Assembly: GCF_017875835.1 (NCBI RefSeq)
Contig: NZ_JAGING010000001.1
Location: 2,294,001-2,358,000 of the forward strand
From: Psychrobacter sp. PL19
Lineage (GTDB): Bacteria > Pseudomonadota > Gammaproteobacteria > Pseudomonadales > Moraxellaceae
Direction of reading: 5' to 3'
DNA: 64,000 bases
This document shows positions 61,123-64,000 of the stretch, piece after piece. Under the pieces are notes generated by a model, which was not told where the DNA came from, ran no database searches, and saw only the letters and a program-made list of their open reading frames with translations. Position 1 is the stretch's first letter, and every line of letters begins with the position of its first letter. The position numbers and the translations under genes are program-made.

Positions 61123-61169
61123 GCTATATGACTAAGTCATTAATAGCCAAATTCTTAATGGGCAAGTGT

Positions 61170-61739
61170 TTAAGCTCTTAGCACGGTATAGATGGGTACT
61201 GGGAACTCGCCATGTAAAGCCACTAAATCTAACAACACTAATGCACCTACTACCGTATGTGATGCTGATTTACACAGCTCGTAGGCAGTGGTCAGCGTGC
61301 CACCAGTGGCCAAAATATCATCGACCAAAAGTACACGCTCAGGTGGCAAGTTACTTTGCATCTCCAACATATCTTTACCATATTCTAGTGAATAGGCTTT
61401 GTTAGCCACAGGTGGTGGCAGCTTACCCGGTTTACGCAGCAAAATCATGCCTTTGCCCAATCGACCCGCTAGCAAACTTGCAAATACAAATCCGCGGGCT
61501 TCAACCGCACCTAAGCAGTCCACGTCATCCATTAAGCCATCAGGCAATGCCGCTAGCATCGCATCAATGACGTCATTAATATGACTGCGCAGTAATGGCG
61601 TAATATCATAAAAATCAATACCGACTTTAGGAAAATCTGGTACTGTGCGGATAATCTGCCAAAACGGATGATCGTTATTGAGCGTATTAGACGCTTCAAG
61701 TACGATATCAACTGGTGCATTCACGGCGGTAGCGCTCAT
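61170..61739 (-). CDS. apt: Adenine phosphoribosyltransferase
   Basis: Protein of 189 residues from the ATG at 61739, chosen because AAGGG lies six bases upstream and because the frame before it encodes an unrelated hydrophobic stretch. It makes AMP from adenine and PRPP (purine salvage), in the cytosol. Motifs: IRTVPDFPKVGIDFYDITPLL (30-50), GAVEARGFVFASLLA (78-91) and the PRPP loop RVLLVDDILATGGT (135-148). Length matches the family (about 180). Diverges from the rubredoxin gene. Confidence 0.95.
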   Translation of the reverse strand: MSATAVNAPVDIVLEASNTLNNDHPFWQIIRTVPDFPKVGIDFYDITPLLRSHINDVIDAMLAALPDGLMDDVDCLGAVEARGFVFASLLAGRLGKGMILLRKPGKLPPPVANKAYSLEYGKDMLEMQSNLPPERVLLVDDILATGGTLTTAYELCKSASHTVVGALVLLDLVALHGEFPVPIYTVLRA

Positions 61740-62076
61740 AATAACCCTTAACTTAGCTGGCTTGAATAATAATATAACAGCGACAAATAACGTATAAACA
61801 GTAAAATTGACGCCGGCCATCATAGCATAACTGACTTTATCGTTGCGGTAGGCAGGCATAAATACTACTTTTTAAATAGCACAAACCATGACCCGTGAGA
61901 TAAACAACAGCTTGATAAAGGGTTATTAATCTCAATATACAAGTGTAAACTTAAATGTGTAAAGTGTGGTTATATGCTACACTACGCTCGCTTTTATAAC
62001 CTCTACTAATGAATATTAGCTCAAGTTATAACAGCGGTAATAGGCTGTAAAATTGGTAACAACGATAGGACTATGT
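61740..62076. other. Divergent promoter spacer between apt and rubA
   Basis: No gene. A possible rightward promoter for rubA has TTGATA at 61912-61917 and TATACA at 61936-61941 with an 18-base spacer. An apt promoter must lie leftward but is not clear. Confidence 0.4.
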
Positions 62077-62241
62077 ATGAAACGTTATGAATGTATTGTT
62101 TGCGGTTGGATCTATGATGAAGCGCTTGGCTGCCCCGAAGAAGGTATCGCTCCTGGCACCAAATGGGATGATATCCCTGATGACTGGACTTGCCCAGAAT
62201 GCGGTGTTGGCAAGATAGACTTTGAGATGATGGAGCTATAA
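62077..62241 (+). CDS. rubA: Rubredoxin
   Basis: Protein of 54 residues from the ATG at 62077, with AGGAC seven bases upstream; an in-frame TTG at 62053 is disfavoured. It is a one-iron electron carrier: the Fe is held by Cys6 and Cys9 (CIVCG) and Cys39 and Cys42 (CPECG), with the usual aromatic core (Y4, W11, Y13, W30, W37). Acts in the cytosol, for example with alkane hydroxylase or oxidative stress enzymes; the partner reductase is not in the window. The next gene starts 31 bases on and may be co-transcribed. Confidence 0.95.
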   Translation: MKRYECIVCGWIYDEALGCPEEGIAPGTKWDDIPDDWTCPECGVGKIDFEMMEL

Positions 62242-62272
62242 GAAATAGCTGGCACTCTAAATAGGAGATCTC

Positions 62273-63295
62273 ATGACCAACCCCAATTATCCCGATAGTG
62301 CTAACTTGCCTGGGCAGATAGGTAATTACCCTACTCACGAATGGCAACGATTTGGCGAGCATTTCTGGCGCGCCTCAGATCTGAGCGAGCACCTTCATCA
62401 GGCAATGATCGATATCGGTGACGGCATTGAGCTGTGTATCGAAGCGGGTGGTAATCCTAACAACCCGCCATTGCTAATGGTTATGGGCTTGGGCTCACAG
62501 ATGATCTTTTGGCCAGACGATTTTATTAAACGTTTGATTAGTGCTGGATTTTTTGTGATTCGTTTTGATAACCGTGATATCGGTCTGTCCTCTAAAGTAC
62601 AGATTGAAGGCCTGCCGCGCGTCAGCCAGCTAAAAATGATGCTGCGCCTGCAGACGGGTCTGTCTAATAAAGGCCAGCAGGTCGCTTATAATTTGACTGA
62701 CATGGCTGAGGACACGGTACGGCTGATTAAAGCATTGAATATTAGTAGTACTCATCTACTGGGCGCATCGATGGGTGGTATGATCGCCCAGATTGTCGCG
62801 GCGCGATATCCTAGTTTAGTGAAGCGCATGGCCTTGATGTTTACCACCACCAATCGTGCGTTTTTAAAACCCCCTAGAGCCAAGCAGCTGTATACCTTGA
62901 TCAATCGCCCTGAAAGCCATTCTGAGCGTGATATCGTGCGTCATAGTGTGTGGTTTATGAAGACAGTGGGTACGCCCGGGCATGTGAACGTACGAACGGT
63001 TCGTGAGATTGCTAAATTACGTTATCAACGTAATTTCCACCCTCTAGGCTCGGTACAGCAGCTCAATGCTATCTTATCGTCAGGCTCTATCAGCCGCTTT
63101 AGTAAGCAAGTCAAAGCGCCGACCATTGTCATTCATGGTAGTGTTGATGGTCTGCTGCCCTCTTCACAAGGACGTGTCGTCGCTAAAACCATTCCGAACG
63201 CGAAGTTTCATCTTATAGAAGGCATGGCTCATGATATTCCAGCCTATTATCAGCCTTATTTGGTTGATTTAATCCGCAATCATTTGTTAGATTAA
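62273..63295 (+). CDS. Alpha/beta hydrolase
   Basis: Protein of 340 residues, cytosolic, with no signal peptide. The fold is seen from LLMVMGLGSQMIFWPDDFI (oxyanion-side loop), FFVIRFDNRDIGLS, the nucleophile elbow GASMGG (Ser166), the acid in IVIHGSVDGLLP (Asp292) and the base in EGMAHDIP (His320). It is close to the proline iminopeptidase/aclacinomycin methylesterase-like group of esterases. The substrate cannot be told from sequence. AGGAGATCTC precedes the ATG. It follows rubredoxin by 31 bases but a functional link is not evident, and a strong terminator ends it. Confidence 0.85.
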   Translation: MTNPNYPDSANLPGQIGNYPTHEWQRFGEHFWRASDLSEHLHQAMIDIGDGIELCIEAGGNPNNPPLLMVMGLGSQMIFWPDDFIKRLISAGFFVIRFDNRDIGLSSKVQIEGLPRVSQLKMMLRLQTGLSNKGQQVAYNLTDMAEDTVRLIKALNISSTHLLGASMGGMIAQIVAARYPSLVKRMALMFTTTNRAFLKPPRAKQLYTLINRPESHSERDIVRHSVWFMKTVGTPGHVNVRTVREIAKLRYQRNFHPLGSVQQLNAILSSGSISRFSKQVKAPTIVIHGSVDGLLPSSQGRVVAKTIPNAKFHLIEGMAHDIPAYYQPYLVDLIRNHLLD

Positions 63296-63334
63296 CAAGT
63301 GTTTAAACGCTTATTGCTCTAAAACCAGACAATG

Positions 63335-63386
63335 AAAAAGAGAGCAAAGGGTATGAATTATGCATACCTTTTACTCTCTTTTTTTG
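63335..63386. terminator. Terminator after the alpha/beta hydrolase
   Basis: Long stem AAAAAGAGAG / CTCTCTTTTT continuing through GGTAT / ATACC with small mismatches, and T-runs on both sides. It lies between the hydrolase and the convergent WG-repeat gene and could act in both directions. Confidence 0.8.
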
Positions 63387-63436
63387 CACTAGCGCTTTAG
63401 CGTTTTTAAGGTATTTTAACTATAGTAACGGCCTCG

Positions 63437-64000
63437 TTAGTCACAACCAACGCTCGTGCCTGCTGTATCGATGCACATTTTACTGCCATTCTCTAGACTG
63501 CCAATCCATGCTTTATTGTCTTTAAACACAAAAGAAGGCACGCCGTTGTAGTTACCATTGGTTATCAAAGGACTGTTATCGAAACGGAAAGGAATCACCA
63601 GCTCACCCCCTAAATTGACAAAACCCCAACTATTATTGACGCGTACCCCGGCTAAGCCTTCAGAAAAAGATCGCACTTCATTAAATGAATAGGTAATCAT
63701 AGTAACGTCATTATCGTCAACAAAGCCCCATCTGCCATCTTGCTGATACGGTAGTAAGGTGGTAAAGCCATCAGATACTGGTAATCCTGCCTGTGCTGGC
63801 GGTGATAAAGTAGTGGCCGCCGCATTGTTAGAAGATTGCTGGGTAGAAGATTGTCGGTTAGAAGATGGCTTGCTATCAGAGGCTGATAGCCGATCACTAC
63901 CGTTCAGGTTGTCGATTACTTTTCCATTTTTATCCACCCAGCTGGTCACTTTATTCTTACGAACGCGAGCGGTACCGCTACGATAGTTATCAATGTCACT
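63437..64000 (-). CDS. WG-repeat protein, 5' end beyond the window
   Basis: The reading frame is open through the right edge (the last 17 codons before 64000 have no stop), so this is the 3' part of a longer gene; the GTG at 63949 is only an internal codon. The visible 187 residues hold a stretch SWVDKNGKVI, a Ser/Gln/Asn-rich linker, then two WG beta repeats (DGRWGFVDDND and NNSWGFVNLGGELVIPFRFDN), and a C-terminal segment with a Cys pair (KMCIDTAGTSVGC) that may form a disulfide. WG repeats are usually in extracytoplasmic proteins; the signal region lies outside. Function unknown. Confidence 0.75.
   Translation of the reverse strand, partial: SDIDNYRSGTARVRKNKVTSWVDKNGKVIDNLNGSDRLSASDSKPSSNRQSSTQQSSNNAAATTLSPPAQAGLPVSDGFTTLLPYQQDGRWGFVDDNDVTMITYSFNEVRSFSEGLAGVRVNNSWGFVNLGGELVIPFRFDNSPLITNGNYNGVPSFVFKDNKAWIGSLENGSKMCIDTAGTSVGCD

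Noticed and set aside
61740..61859. N-terminal membrane extension of Apt
   Set aside because: The frame is open upstream, but the ATG at 61739 has a good ribosome binding site and the family starts there.
1..64000. Defence system, toxin-antitoxin, prophage or integrative element
   Set aside because: No nuclease, methylase, integrase, phage structural or antitoxin-like genes are visible; the only mobile DNA is the dead IS630 remnant.

Overview
The window looks like chromosomal DNA of a Moraxellaceae gammaproteobacterium, most likely Psychrobacter or a close relative. This is inferred from the fused tyrA-aroA gene behind pheA and hisC, the EpsC-type cysE, a dnaE with an acidic tail insert, generally AT-rich intergenic DNA, and a trimeric autotransporter followed by a BamE-like lipoprotein in the manner of Acinetobacter AtaA-TpgA. 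No database search was possible. No rRNA, tRNA, CRISPR array, prophage or intact insertion sequence was found.

Region 1 (1-37 kb) is a surface-adhesion and accessory segment with long gene-poor spacers. It holds a 7096-residue type I secreted, BapA-like adhesin (1165-22455, minus). About 4440 of its residues are a tandem array of 41 near-identical cadherin-like units, and a run of RTX repeats lies near its C-terminus. Upstream on the same strand is an OmpA-C lipoprotein. Next come the remains of an IS630-family transposase, a TPR-like protein, an amidohydrolase with altered metal-site residues, and an 81-residue orphan. A 2587-residue trimeric autotransporter follows (29030-36793, minus), with a small BamE-like lipoprotein gene behind it. 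So each giant adhesin is paired with a small lipoprotein. The two partner domains that Acinetobacter TpgA joins in one protein are here found in two separate operons.

Region 2 (37.8-44.5 kb) encodes periplasmic gamma-glutamyltranspeptidase, the glycolate oxidase operon glcD-glcE-glcF, and a DUF4236 membrane protein.

Region 3 (44.8-54.4 kb) is housekeeping: dnaE, an orphan Hpt protein, trmJ, ytoQ, cysE, a PACE-family efflux protein behind a structured leader, and on the minus strand folB-folK and rarD.

Region 4 (54.5-64 kb) carries the aromatic block pheA-hisC-(tyrA-aroA), which takes chorismate to phenylalanine and tyrosine and supplies EPSP synthase. It is followed by transaldolase, apt, rubredoxin, an alpha/beta hydrolase and the 3' part of a WG-repeat gene that runs off the right edge.

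The most interesting material is the mosaic, higher-order repeat structure of the giant adhesin gene, the split adhesin-partner arrangement, and the structured AT-rich intergenic region upstream of the autotransporter.
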